Notes: a model not told the origin generated them from the letters alone. Counted from the first letter of the stretch, positions 17,367 to 25,345 are shown. The stretch: 64,000 nucleotides of DNA from Lachnospiraceae bacterium UBA3310 (GCA_002361355.1 DESQ01000017.1:62001-126000); one strand, 5' to 3'. A program made the numbers and translations.

Positions 17367-17529
17367 ATTGATTTTTCTCCTCATCGTAATGATAATCAAT
17401 TCCTGCCAGTTTTTCAATAATTTCACTGCGATCCGCATCAAGATCCTCGCAGAGCCGGTCTAAATTTTCATAAAAGTCGCGCAACTTTAAGTTTACATAA
17501 CTCAACAACATAACTGGATCTTTTGGCAT
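17359..17529 (-). CDS. DUF4250 small protein
   Basis: A short open frame of 56 residues beginning MPKDPVMLLSYVNLKLRDFY and ending DEEKNQFV, which matches my memory of the DUF4250 family found next to diverse Clostridial genes. AAGGAGG lies just upstream. An ATG two codons earlier (17533-17535) abuts the binding site and is less likely. The stop overlaps the start of the 2Fe-2S/ASKHA gene by eight bases, so they are coupled. The function is unknown. Confidence 0.8.
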   Translation of the reverse strand: MPKDPVMLLSYVNLKLRDFYENLDRLCEDLDADRSEIIEKLAGIDYHYDEEKNQFV

Positions 17530-17540
17530 GTCCATCCTCC

Positions 17541-18671
17541 TTATCTCAATTCCATCTCCACCCGATAGATTTTCCCATCACTGACCACCCGTGCCATACT
17601 GCCGCAGATCAGAGGCATCGCCGGTGGCAGATGCCCGATATCCAGATCCATGAGAACAGGCACATGATAGGAATACAACATTTCACAGACCGCCTGATAG
17701 TGATCTATGCCAAATTCCTCCACGCCCATCCCCATCCGGGGTCTGCCAATCAGAAAACCTTTGCAGTATTTGAACCAGCCCGCATGCTCCATCTGCCACA
17801 TAGCCCGGCGCACGCTCATCAGGTTCAGATCGCAGGCCTCCAGAAACCAGATGATCCCGTCCTCCTGATAACGCTGTATAAATTCCGTCACCCTATCGTA
17901 TTTCGTTCCGAGCAGGTTGATCAGGCAGTCCATGCAGCCACCTATGAGACGGCCTGCGTAAACAATCTCCGTTTCTGTTCCAGCGTTACTGTCTCCGGCC
18001 GCGGATGTCTGTGTCCGGCTGGCAGCCCCACACGCCATCGCCGTCTTCCGCAGGCTCTCCACATTCGTCCTGCCGTCCGGCAAAAGATATTTAATAACAG
18101 ACGCTTCCGTAAGATTGTAAGGCGCCAACGGATTTTCCTCATCTTTCAAAGACTCCCGCTCCCAACTATCATAGCCTTGCATAGTCATCTTTTCCCCTCG
18201 CAAAAGCGCCATCGCATCATTCAATGACGGGTGCAATGTTTCCATACCAAAGGCCGCCGCACATGGCCCGTAAACGGAGGCCGTATCACACAGCGTCGTC
18301 AAAAGAAAAGTAAAATTCGTATTGTCCGAATACCCCAGATACCATTTTGGCGCAGCCGCCTGAATCCGTTCAAAATCCACATAATCCAGTATCTCGCACA
18401 TCAATTCACCGCCGCCGCAGGAAATAAGACAGTCGTTATTTTTATCACAATACCCGTCTGTCAATTCCCTTCCGCAGCTTTCAGGCGTACTGCTGATTCC
18501 CACGCCATCGTCCGCATAACAGTTTGGCCCAAGCTGCAGCCGATACCCCTGCGCCTGCCATCTTTTCTGCGCATTCAGAAAACCGCTTTTATAAGGCTCT
18601 ATCGCACACCCAAAAGAGGGCGCCACAAATCCAATCGTCCCCTTATCCCGCAAAAATGCCGGATATCTCAT
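17541..18671 (-). CDS. S66 family LD-carboxypeptidase / microcin C7 immunity (MccF)-like peptidase
   Basis: Serine peptidase family that trims LD-linked D-Ala from muropeptides or cleaves nucleotide-peptide antibiotics. The 376-residue protein opens with the S66 start (GTIGFVAPSFG), has ISCGGGELM, and carries the nucleophile Ser in LGYSDNTNF at about residue 115. WFLEACDLN probably supplies the Glu of the triad; the His is likely in the C-terminal third but I did not assign it. It has no signal peptide, so it is cytoplasmic. AGGAGGAG precedes the ATG. The DUF4250 gene follows 11 bases later. Confidence 0.88.
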   Translation of the reverse strand: MRYPAFLRDKGTIGFVAPSFGCAIEPYKSGFLNAQKRWQAQGYRLQLGPNCYADDGVGISSTPESCGRELTDGYCDKNNDCLISCGGGELMCEILDYVDFERIQAAAPKWYLGYSDNTNFTFLLTTLCDTASVYGPCAAAFGMETLHPSLNDAMALLRGEKMTMQGYDSWERESLKDEENPLAPYNLTEASVIKYLLPDGRTNVESLRKTAMACGAASRTQTSAAGDSNAGTETEIVYAGRLIGGCMDCLINLLGTKYDRVTEFIQRYQEDGIIWFLEACDLNLMSVRRAMWQMEHAGWFKYCKGFLIGRPRMGMGVEEFGIDHYQAVCEMLYSYHVPVLMDLDIGHLPPAMPLICGSMARVVSDGKIYRVEMELR

Positions 18672-19073
18672 GCTTTTCTCCTCCTGTTTTCTCTTTTTCT
18701 TCTACCGTCTAAAACATGCTTCCTTGTTTTTATCCACTCCGCTAAAACTGGATTTAGTTTTTTAGGAAATCAATGGCTTATCCACAAGCGTTACCTTGTT
18801 TTGACATTTTTTTCTTTGATTTCTGCTAAATCTTATTTTAATCACAGGTGGTTTGTTCCATTTTTTCCCACTTATTCTACCATACCACATTTGTCCTTAT
18901 CTTACCAGTAGTACCCCATTCATCCACAGCGCGCTTCCACACAAAAACAGTCCGGCGGTTTTTTGCTTTCCCACGCCGGACTGTTCCATCGTTTATTTTA
19001 TATTCCTTTCTATCATGCCGTCTTATTTCACATGATCTTTCTATTTAAATTGCACTTGCTATTTTTCTGTCAT
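18672..19073. other. Non-coding stretch between the S66 peptidase gene and clpB
   Basis: AT-rich, with no convincing gene in either strand. The right part holds the clpB terminator at 18947-18984; the left part should hold the S66 promoter, but no strong pair of boxes was found. Confidence 0.5.
18947..18984 (-). terminator. Rho-independent terminator after clpB
   Basis: An 11-bp GC-rich stem (ACAGTCCGGCG, 18947-18957, pairing with 18974-18984) and a 16-base loop, followed on the minus strand by TTTTTGTG. It lies about 90 bases past the clpB stop. Confidence 0.85.
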
Positions 19074-21656
19074 TCACTTTCTCCGTGCCGTCAGTGCGCC
19101 GTCCTCCACCGTAATCATAATGGTATCCTTCGCGCTCACCTGATCCGAGAGAATCAGCTTCGCAGACAACGTTTCCACATATTTCTGAATATACCGCTTT
19201 AGCGGCCTTGCCCCGTAGACCGGATCATAGGCGTTCTCCACGATAAACTGTTCCGCCTCCTGTGAGAGCGCAATGCAAAGCTCTCTGTCAGCAAGCCGCC
19301 TGTTCAGGTCGTCCACAATCAGCCGGATAATGCCGCCGATGTTGTCCTTGGTGAGCGGCTTAAACAGAATGGTCTCATCCAGCCTGTTCAAGAACTCCGG
19401 GCGGAAGTGATTTCGCAGATCGCCCATCACCAGCTTTTCCGCATCCTCCCTGATCGCTCCCTGTTCGTCAATACCGTCCAGCAGATACTCCGCGCCGATA
19501 TTAGAGGTCATAATCAGGATCGTGTTCTTAAAATCTACCGTCCTGCCCTGCGAATCCGTGATACGGCCGTCATCCAGCACCTGCAGAAGCACATTGAAAA
19601 CATCCGGATGCGCTTTTTCGATCTCATCAAAGAGCACAACCGAGTAAGGCTTTCTCCGCACTGCTTCCGTCAACTGGCCGCCCTCCTCATAACCCACATA
19701 TCCGGGAGGCGCCCCGATCAGTCGGGAGACAGAATATTTCTCCATATATTCGCTCATGTCGATACGAACCATGTTCGTCTCATCGTCAAAGAGGGATGCC
19801 GCCAGCGCCTTCGCAAGCTCTGTCTTGCCCACACCTGTAGGCCCTAAGAACAGGAAGGAGCCAATCGGTTTGGTGGGATCCTTGATCCCAGCCTTGGAAC
19901 GGATGATCGCCTCCGTCACTTTTGTCACGCCCTCGTCCTGTCCGATTACCCGTTTATGCAGCTCTTCATCCAGATGCAGCGTCTTATTGCGTTCGCTCTC
20001 TGTCAGCTTGGAAACCGGAATCCCTGTCCAGCGGGAGATAATCTTGGCAATCTCTTCATCCGATACGCTCTGGTGCACCAGAGACAACTCTTCTTCGCCA
20101 ACTTTCTTCTCCTCAATTTCCAACTGCTGTTTCAGGGAAGGCAGTCTGCCGTAGCTTAACTCCGCCGCTTTCTCATAGTCACCATCCCGCTGTGCAATCT
20201 GGATCTGGCTGTTGACCTCGTCGATCTCCTCACGGATTTTGGAAAGTTTTTCCACGGAAGCCTTCTCATTCTCCCACTGCGCCATGCGGTTTTTCAACTC
20301 TTCCTTCATCTCCGCAAGCTCTTTTTGCAGATTGGAAAGCCGCTCTCTGCTTAAATTGTCGTCCTCTTTCTTAAGCGCCGTCTCCTCAATTTCCAACTGC
20401 ATCACCTTGCGGCGCAGTTCATCCAGTTCCGTCGGCATGGAATCCAGCTCCGTTTTAATCAGCGCGCACGCCTCGTCCACCAGATCAATCGCCTTGTCCG
20501 GCAGGAACCGGTCAGAAATATAGCGGTTGGACAGCACCGCCGCGCTGACCAGCGCATTGTCCATGATTTTTACACCGTGGTAAACTTCGTAACGCTCTTT
20601 CAGGCCACGCAGGATTGAGATCGTGTCCTCCACCGTGGGCTCCTCCACCATGACCGGCTGGAAACGCCGCTCCAGCGCCGCGTCTTTCTCAATATACTGC
20701 CGATATTCATCCAGCGTCGTGGCGCCGATACAGTGCAGTTCGCCCCTCGCCAGCATGGGCTTTAGCATATTGCCCGCATCCATGGCGCCGTCCGTCTTGC
20801 CTGCGCCTACAATGGTATGAAGCTCGTCAATAAAGAGAATGATCTGACCGTCGCTGTTCTTCACATCATCCAACACCGCTTTCAGACGTTCTTCAAACTC
20901 GCCCCGGTATTTCGCGCCGGCAACAAGTGCCCCCATGTCCAGCGAAAATATCTTCTTATCTTTCAGGCCTTCCGGCACATCCCCGCGCACGATACGCTGT
21001 GCCAACCCTTCCGCGACTGCCGTTTTACCAACGCCCGGCTCGCCGATCAATACCGGATTGTTCTTGGTCTTTCTTGACAAAATCCGGATCACATTTCGGA
21101 TCTCCGTGTCCCTGCCGATCACAGGATCCAGTTTCTGGTCTCTCGCCTTCTCCACCAGATCCTGTCCGTATTTCTCTAACGTATCATAAGTCGCCTCCGG
21201 GTTATCCGAAGTCACACGCTGGTTGCCCCGCACCGTGGAGAGCGCCTGCAAAAACCGTTCCTTCGTGATGCCAAACTCACGGAAAATTTCTTTGATTTCC
21301 CTGTTGGGATGCTTTAACATGGCAAGGAAAAGATGTTCCACAGACACATACTCGTCACCCAGCGCCTTGGCTTCGTCCTCTGCGCCGATCAGAACCTTGT
21401 TCAGATCCTGTCCGATGTATATCTGTCCGCCCTGCACTTTGGTACGCTTGGAAAGCCCCTGCTCCACACGGTTCACAAAGTATTCCTTCTGTATCTCCAT
21501 CTTCTCGACCAGCTTTAAAATCAGGCTGTCGTCAATGGTAAGCAAGCTATATAACAGGTGTTCTTCTTCAATCTCCTGATTGCCATACTCATAGGCAAGT
21601 TTCTCGCACTGTTCTACCGCCTGTATAGATTTCTGCGTAAATTTCGTTAAATTCAT
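19074..21656 (-). CDS. clpB: ATP-dependent disaggregase ClpB
   Basis: Hexameric AAA+ chaperone that threads proteins out of aggregates together with DnaK. The 860-residue protein shows the N-domain (Clp repeats, residues 1-145), NBD1 with Walker A GEPGVGKTAVAEG, the long coiled-coil middle domain (about 405-525) and NBD2 with GPTGVGKTELAK. The start is ATG 21654-21656 (MNLTKFTQK), with AGGAGG eight bases upstream; a GTG three codons earlier is unlikely. The middle domain marks it as ClpB and not ClpC. It is controlled by the CIRCE site at 21732-21758. Confidence 0.97.
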   Translation of the reverse strand: MNLTKFTQKSIQAVEQCEKLAYEYGNQEIEEEHLLYSLLTIDDSLILKLVEKMEIQKEYFVNRVEQGLSKRTKVQGGQIYIGQDLNKVLIGAEDEAKALGDEYVSVEHLFLAMLKHPNREIKEIFREFGITKERFLQALSTVRGNQRVTSDNPEATYDTLEKYGQDLVEKARDQKLDPVIGRDTEIRNVIRILSRKTKNNPVLIGEPGVGKTAVAEGLAQRIVRGDVPEGLKDKKIFSLDMGALVAGAKYRGEFEERLKAVLDDVKNSDGQIILFIDELHTIVGAGKTDGAMDAGNMLKPMLARGELHCIGATTLDEYRQYIEKDAALERRFQPVMVEEPTVEDTISILRGLKERYEVYHGVKIMDNALVSAAVLSNRYISDRFLPDKAIDLVDEACALIKTELDSMPTELDELRRKVMQLEIEETALKKEDDNLSRERLSNLQKELAEMKEELKNRMAQWENEKASVEKLSKIREEIDEVNSQIQIAQRDGDYEKAAELSYGRLPSLKQQLEIEEKKVGEEELSLVHQSVSDEEIAKIISRWTGIPVSKLTESERNKTLHLDEELHKRVIGQDEGVTKVTEAIIRSKAGIKDPTKPIGSFLFLGPTGVGKTELAKALAASLFDDETNMVRIDMSEYMEKYSVSRLIGAPPGYVGYEEGGQLTEAVRRKPYSVVLFDEIEKAHPDVFNVLLQVLDDGRITDSQGRTVDFKNTILIMTSNIGAEYLLDGIDEQGAIREDAEKLVMGDLRNHFRPEFLNRLDETILFKPLTKDNIGGIIRLIVDDLNRRLADRELCIALSQEAEQFIVENAYDPVYGARPLKRYIQKYVETLSAKLILSDQVSAKDTIMITVEDGALTARRK

Positions 21657-21715
21657 AATAGACACCTCCTCGCAAATACAGATGTATTGCTTTCATCTGT
21701 TCTATTCACACTATC

Positions 21716-21758
21716 ACAATACAACGTATTGTTAGCACTGTCAAGAGGTGAGTGCTAA
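21716..21758 (-). promoter_or_regulatory. clpB promoter overlapped by a CIRCE operator (HrcA site)
   Basis: The CIRCE consensus TTAGCACTC-N9-GAGTGCTAA is matched in 17 of 18 positions: TTAGCACTG (21732-21740), nine bases, GAGTGCTAA (21750-21758). On the minus strand the -35 TTGACA (21739-21744) lies across the CIRCE spacer and the -10 TATTGT (21716-21721) is 17 bases further. HrcA bound here would block RNA polymerase, so clpB should be induced by heat or protein stress. The hrcA gene is not in the window. Confidence 0.9.
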
Positions 21759-21812
21759 AATTGTTTGAAAATTTTATAAAACTCTTTTTTACGTATTCGT
21801 GAAAATAGAAAA

Positions 21813-21835
21813 CAGGAGGCCTCTGCGGCCTCCTG
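21813..21835 (-). terminator. Terminator of the decayed nuclease unit (copy 1)
   Basis: CAGGAGGCC and GGCCTCCTG form a 9-bp GC-rich stem with loop TCTGC. The minus-strand tail is TTTTCTATTTT. It lies 26 bases after the pseudogene stop and is duplicated at 23414-23436. Confidence 0.85.
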
Positions 21836-21861
21836 CCCAAACTTTGTACATTTTAAAATCT

Positions 21862-22390
21862 TTATAACCTTTTCTGCAGTATTTCCCTGTCACTGTCATT
21901 CACTCCCAAAAGATTCATCGCCTGCTCTGCTCCCAGCTTCATATTTGTCATAAGATTTCTTATGGATTCCAACAAACTATCCAGTCTTACATCTTCTGCA
22001 TACTTTTCAACTGCCTCACACATTTTCCCTCGGTCTCCGTTCCACTTCGATCCGCGCTAACGGATGTCCACCGGACATCCAGCGCCCTCCTTCTTCCTTA
22101 AAATGCCGCACCCCTTTAGCCAGTTCCGGATAATACATATCCTTCGATTCCTTACAGCCAAAATCGTGCATCAGCCTTCCAACCGTGTTGTCTCCCTTAT
22201 AGTTTCCATTCACATACACAATATGAGAACCATCATCAAACGCCTCATCAATTTCCTCAAAATGACGGTTGATCGTATAGATCGGTATCCCATGCCCAAA
22301 GATATCCGTCTGGGTGATAAAGGCCCTATACGAATCCTGAAGTTCCGAAAACTCCTGCCCCGCTTTCAGCATTCAGGATTCCATCATATC
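21862..22390 (-). pseudogene. Decayed PD-(D/E)XK nuclease family (PF12784-like) gene, copy 1
   Basis: The 118-residue frame 22016-22372 aligns almost residue for residue with the middle of the intact gene at 23588-24409 (MLKAGQEFSELQDSY...VRHFKEEGG). The N-terminal catalytic half is missing: homology stops near 22390, before the D..EVQKK region. After FKEEGG an insertion of about 50 bases shifts the frame, and the C-terminal coiled-coil tail continues in another frame to a stop at 21862. It should therefore be inactive. It borders the PIN/AbrB pair. Confidence 0.85.
22054..22085. repeat. Small palindromic insertion in the nuclease pseudogene
   Basis: GGATGTCC-ACC-GGACATCC (22062-22080) with outer arms GCGCT and AGCGC and a 3-base bulge. 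It lies inside the ~50 bases that copy 1 has and copy 2 lacks, so it is an insertion. Confidence 0.6.
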
Positions 22391-22413
22391 ATCACTTCTA
22401 AATTTCATACAAA

Positions 22414-22815
22414 TCAATACGCAACGAACTCAGCCGGCGTCATAATCACAGGCTTTTTCAAGCCAGACTCTAAAAAGTCCTTATCACCGGTAAGTAGGAT
22501 ATCCGCCCCAGCTTCTATAGCCGCCCGCAAAATCGGACGGTCTTTCACATCCCGAATTTGTAACTCTGCAACATCTTCATCTGTTGGAATCGGTACTAAT
22601 TCCATAGTCAGAAGCGCAACCGAAAGAAATCTGTCCAGCGCCGTAAGGCGGTTTGGAAATTTCTTATTAAATATCCGTTTCATTTCATCCACATTCTGCT
22701 CACAGATCAACCCATGATTCGGATAAGTCACCGCTTTCACATATGCCTGATAAGGAACACCATTTGCACTAAGAGCCGCCGAAATCAGAACATTCGTATC
22801 AATCAAAACTCTCAT
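22414..22815 (-). CDS. PIN-domain toxin (VapC-like ribonuclease)
   Basis: The 133-residue protein begins MRVLIDTNVLISAALS with the first PIN acidic residue (Asp6). Further acidic residues are in EMKRIF, IRDVKDRPIL and LLTGDKDF, as expected for the PIN active site that binds Mg and cuts RNA. It matches the group annotated as putative toxin-antitoxin toxin component, PIN family. The start overlaps the stop of the antitoxin gene by four bases (ATGA). RNA target unknown. Confidence 0.9.
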   Translation of the reverse strand: MRVLIDTNVLISAALSANGVPYQAYVKAVTYPNHGLICEQNVDEMKRIFNKKFPNRLTALDRFLSVALLTMELVPIPTDEDVAELQIRDVKDRPILRAAIEAGADILLTGDKDFLESGLKKPVIMTPAEFVAY

Positions 22816-23078
22816 TCCTCATCCCTAAGTTCCTTTACTAGCGCCATAACGTCATCCTCGGAATGTAAGCCCGCCTGCTCGGCATCTTTTTCCATTTCCT
22901 GTTGTAATACCTGCATAGCATACACCGCAGAATTAACGATACGGACGGTATTCTTCTCAACAATAAACGAAACACGGTCACCGCTTGTTATCCCTAAAAC
23001 CTCCCGAACATCCTTCGGAATGGTAACTTGTCCCTTTGCCATAACCTTGGCATTATCTACAAACACATTTGCATCCAT
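22812..23078 (-). CDS. AbrB/SpoVT-family antitoxin (VapB-like)
   Basis: The 88-residue protein has the swapped-hairpin DNA-binding fold: VMAKGQVTIPKDVREVLGI followed by GDRVSFIVE. The acidic C-terminal part (residues 55-88) should wrap the PIN toxin. It most likely represses its own promoter at the palindrome at 23106-23121. TTTTAGGAGGATCG precedes the ATG by a good spacing. The gene precedes its toxin, as usual. Confidence 0.92.
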   Translation of the reverse strand: MDANVFVDNAKVMAKGQVTIPKDVREVLGITSGDRVSFIVEKNTVRIVNSAVYAMQVLQQEMEKDAEQAGLHSEDDVMALVKELRDEE

Positions 23079-23105
23079 ATGTGCGATCCTCCTAAAATAT
23101 AGTAG

Positions 23106-23131
23106 GTAGGGATTTCCCTACTTTTATTATA
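23106..23131 (-). promoter_or_regulatory. Promoter and operator of the PIN/AbrB pair
   Basis: A perfect 7-base inverted repeat GTAGGGA-TT-TCCCTAC (23106-23121) lies just downstream of a minus-strand TATAAT (23126-23131), at the expected transcription start. This is the classic place for autorepression by the antitoxin. No good -35 box is seen. Confidence 0.65.
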
Positions 23132-23273
23132 CGCAACAGCTCAGAAAAAGTATACCCTAAATCTCTCCTGCCTTTATGATTCTCATCAACTTATCTGTGT
23201 CCAGTACACCATTTATTACACCGTTTTTCCACAAAATGACGTTTTTTGATAAACAAGGATAAATGATAGAATA

Positions 23274-23307
23274 TGCCGCAAGCCCTGTAAAACAAGCACT
23301 TACGGCA
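23274..23307. repeat. Hairpin element, copy A
   Basis: TGCCGCAAG (23274-23282) pairs with CTTACGGCA (23299-23307) with one mismatch. A similar hairpin with the same TGCCGC and ACGGCA ends lies at 50630-50661. No T-run follows, so a terminator role is doubtful. Confidence 0.4.
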
Positions 23308-23413
23308 CACTATGAAACAAGTCGGAATCCACTCCATACTGTCAAGATGTGAGTGCTAAAATTGTTTGAAAATTTTATAAAACTCTTTTTTACGTATTCG
23401 TGAAAATAGAAAA

Positions 23414-23436
23414 CAGGAGGCCTCTGCGGCCTCCTG
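23414..23436 (-). terminator. Terminator of the nuclease gene (copy 2)
   Basis: Identical hairpin to 21813-21835 (9-bp stem, loop TCTGC) with the same T-rich minus-strand tail. Confidence 0.85.
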
Positions 23437-23462
23437 CCCAAACTTCGTACATTTTAAAATCT

Positions 23463-23587
23463 TTATAACCTTTTCTGCAATATTTCCCTGTCACTGTCAT
23501 TCACTTCAAGCAGGTTCATCACCTGCTCTGCTCCCAGCTTCATATTCGCCATAAAATTTCTTGTGGACTCTAACAGGCTACTTAACC
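23463..23587 (-). pseudogene. Leftover C-terminal module behind the nuclease stop
   Basis: Read in another frame, this stretch encodes RLSSLLESTRNFMANM, then KLGAEQVMNLLEVNDSD and EILQKRL. That is another version of the nuclease's own C-terminal helix. It ends at the same stop position as copy 1, so a second C-terminal module was left behind when the present stop arose. Confidence 0.7.
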
Positions 23588-24409
23588 TTACAGTTCCTTC
23601 AAAAGCATAGCCTTATCCGCGTCTGATACCTTCATAGCCGCCATAGCTTGTTCCGCAGACCACTTCATAGACTCCATCAAATTCTTTATGGACTCCAACA
23701 GACTGTTCAGTCTTACAATTTCTGCCTTTTGCTCCGCATAGTCTTTCGCATACTTTTCAACCGCTTCACACATTCTCTCTCGACCTCCTTCTTCCTTAAA
23801 ATGCCGCACCCCTTTAGCCAGTTCCGGATAATACATATCCTTCGCTTCCTTACAGCCAAAGTCGTGCATCAGCCTTCCAACCGTATCGTCTCCCTTATAG
23901 TTTCCATTCACATACACAATATGAGAACCATCATCAAACGCCTCGTCAATTTCCTCAAAATGACGGTTGATCGTATAGATCGGTATCCCATACCCAAAGA
24001 TATCTGTTTGGGTGATAAACACCATATACGAATCCTGGAGCTCCGAAAACTCCTGCCCGGCTTTCAGCATCCGGGAATCCATCATGCTGCTGTTAAATCG
24101 GGCTCTTCGGATATGCGCCCCTTCCGGTTTCTTCTGCACTTCCACATTATAATACTTTCCCGTGCTGTCTTTTGCCAGTATATCCAGACGGATGTCCCGC
24201 CCGCCAACTACCGGGCTTTGCAATTCCCGCTGCCCTACAACACTTATAACTTGGATATCGTCCTTTTTTAGGATAATCTTTAACAAAAGCTCTGTCGCCT
24301 CTATATTACCATCAAACACCATAGACATCAGATCATCGTCAAATAGACTCATCCCATCGACAATCTGCTCTACGGTTCTGGCATCCTGCCGTATTTCTTC
24401 TCCAGCCAC
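23588..24409 (-). CDS. PD-(D/E)XK nuclease family protein (PF12784-like, Rpn/transposase-associated)
   Basis: The 273-residue protein has the nuclease core VGGRDIRLDILAKD...YYNVEVQKK (Asp, then E-x-Q-K), followed by RRARFNSSMMDSRML and a conserved NRHFEEIDEAFDDGSHIVYVNG block. The C-terminal 70 residues are charged coiled coil ending in MESMKWSAEQAMAAMKV. Families like this are abundant in gut Clostridia and are linked to recombination or mobile DNA, but no transposition has been shown for this one. The start is GTG. A closely related decayed copy lies 1.6 kb away. Confidence 0.85.
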   Translation of the reverse strand: MAGEEIRQDARTVEQIVDGMSLFDDDLMSMVFDGNIEATELLLKIILKKDDIQVISVVGQRELQSPVVGGRDIRLDILAKDSTGKYYNVEVQKKPEGAHIRRARFNSSMMDSRMLKAGQEFSELQDSYMVFITQTDIFGYGIPIYTINRHFEEIDEAFDDGSHIVYVNGNYKGDDTVGRLMHDFGCKEAKDMYYPELAKGVRHFKEEGGRERMCEAVEKYAKDYAEQKAEIVRLNSLLESIKNLMESMKWSAEQAMAAMKVSDADKAMLLKEL

Positions 24410-24531
24410 CTAATGCCTTTTGACTGTCTTTTCTTTTGCCATCTCATCATTAAGTTACTATTATTATATCCTATCGTGCCAGGACTCACAATCCGATTTT
24501 TCCGAAAACATAAGCCAAACATCCATAATTA

Positions 24532-24891
24532 TCAAAGGAAGGAATCATTGCCCGCTGCCGTGAAGTATTCGGTCAAATCCATGGACTGATCATTTGTCAA
24601 TACGCTGAATTTGGCAATCTCTTTCTTATCCTTAATATCCGCAAGAAGCAGCGCCACATTCTGATTCTCCGCTACCGACGCTTTCATCCTCGGCCCGACT
24701 TCCATCCCGTTAACCTGTGCCCGCATGACGGTGCCGTCCGGTTTGAAAATATAGACCTCGTCCCCCTCCCTGACCTTTCCGTGTACTTTGCCTGTAACGA
24801 CGGTTCCACGGTTATCCAGAAGCTGGAATGTATCGTCCACCACAAACGTAAATCTATTATCTTTTTTCTTAAATCGGTTCAGAAATTTCAT
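24532..24891 (-). CDS. Small EF-Tu domain II-like beta-barrel protein
   Basis: The 119-residue protein begins MKFLNRFKKKDNRF and then shows a pattern like domain II of translational GTPases: VVDDTFQLLDNRGTVVTGKVHGKVREGDEVYIF. There is no GTPase domain. I cannot assign a function; a nucleic-acid or ribosome contact is a guess based on the fold. AAGGAGA precedes the ATG. It follows an XRE regulator gene by 14 bases on the same strand, so the two form an operon. Confidence 0.65.
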   Translation of the reverse strand: MKFLNRFKKKDNRFTFVVDDTFQLLDNRGTVVTGKVHGKVREGDEVYIFKPDGTVMRAQVNGMEVGPRMKASVAENQNVALLLADIKDKKEIAKFSVLTNDQSMDLTEYFTAAGNDSFL

Positions 24892-24905
24892 CTTTCGTTG
24901 TCTCC

Positions 24906-25235
24906 TTATTTTTTACAAAGCCCTCTCAAATAAGCCTGCAGAAGCTCCTTATCTTTGACCGAAAGAGCTTCATAGGAATTGATCAAATCCTGCTGTTCCG
25001 TCGATAAGTTCTTTTCTCGAAGAGGATTCTCCTCAAAATTAAAAAATTCAGAAAGGCTGATCTGAAAGCCGTCACATATTTTTTTAAGAGTCGCTATAGT
25101 TGGACATGTTTTTCGATTGATCAGGTTATTCAGGCTGGAATACGGAAGCCCCGAAGTTTTTGCAAGTTTATATAAACTCCAATGATTAAACCTGAGAAAA
25201 TATTGGATTCTATCCAGTACATCATGCTCTATCAA
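24906..25235 (-). CDS. XRE-family helix-turn-helix regulator
   Basis: The 109-residue protein has an N-terminal HTH (WSLYKLAKTSGLPYSSLNNLINRKTCPTIATLKKICDGF) and a short C-terminal helix pair. The longest start is a TTG at 25233-25235. It is divergent from the methyltransferase gene (139-base gap up to 25374) and precedes the EF-Tu-like gene, which it may regulate. Confidence 0.85.
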   Translation of the reverse strand: MIEHDVLDRIQYFLRFNHWSLYKLAKTSGLPYSSLNNLINRKTCPTIATLKKICDGFQISLSEFFNFEENPLREKNLSTEQQDLINSYEALSVKDKELLQAYLRGLCKK

Positions 25236-25316
25236 AATATATTACTCACTTTCGCTATTTTTATCTATTGTACCCATTTTAGGAAGCAACCGACAGATGA
25301 TCTAGTGAATCATATA

Positions 25317-25345
25317 TTGAAAATATGTCTCATTTGAGTTATAAT
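25317..25345 (+). promoter_or_regulatory. Promoter of the methyltransferase-ABC exporter pair
   Basis: TTGAAA (25317-25322), 17 bases, TATAAT (25340-25345): a close consensus match, about 50 bases before the start at 25398. Confidence 0.8.

Larger units (their letters stand above)
21737..22390. repeat. Long direct repeat, copy 1 (second copy 23338-24085)
   Basis: From the middle of the CIRCE left arm rightwards, this segment is closely matched by 23338-24085. The first 100 bases are nearly identical, including the hairpin, followed by the nuclease gene body. The repeat boundary inside the CIRCE site shows that copy 2 derived from the clpB side. Confidence 0.8.
23338..24085. repeat. Long direct repeat, copy 2
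   Basis: Second copy of 21737-22390. It retains the right CIRCE arm (GTGAGTGCTAA) but not the left arm, so it cannot bind HrcA normally. It carries the intact part of the nuclease gene and its terminator. Confidence 0.8.

Noticed and set aside
22414..23078. PIN/AbrB pair as part of a mobile element
   Set aside because: It lies between the two repeat copies, but no inverted ends, target duplications or transposase could be found around it.
21862..24409. Insertion sequence with transposase
   Set aside because: The PF12784-like proteins are sometimes labelled transposases, but no terminal inverted repeats or target-site duplications were seen, and the duplication starts within a chromosomal CIRCE site.
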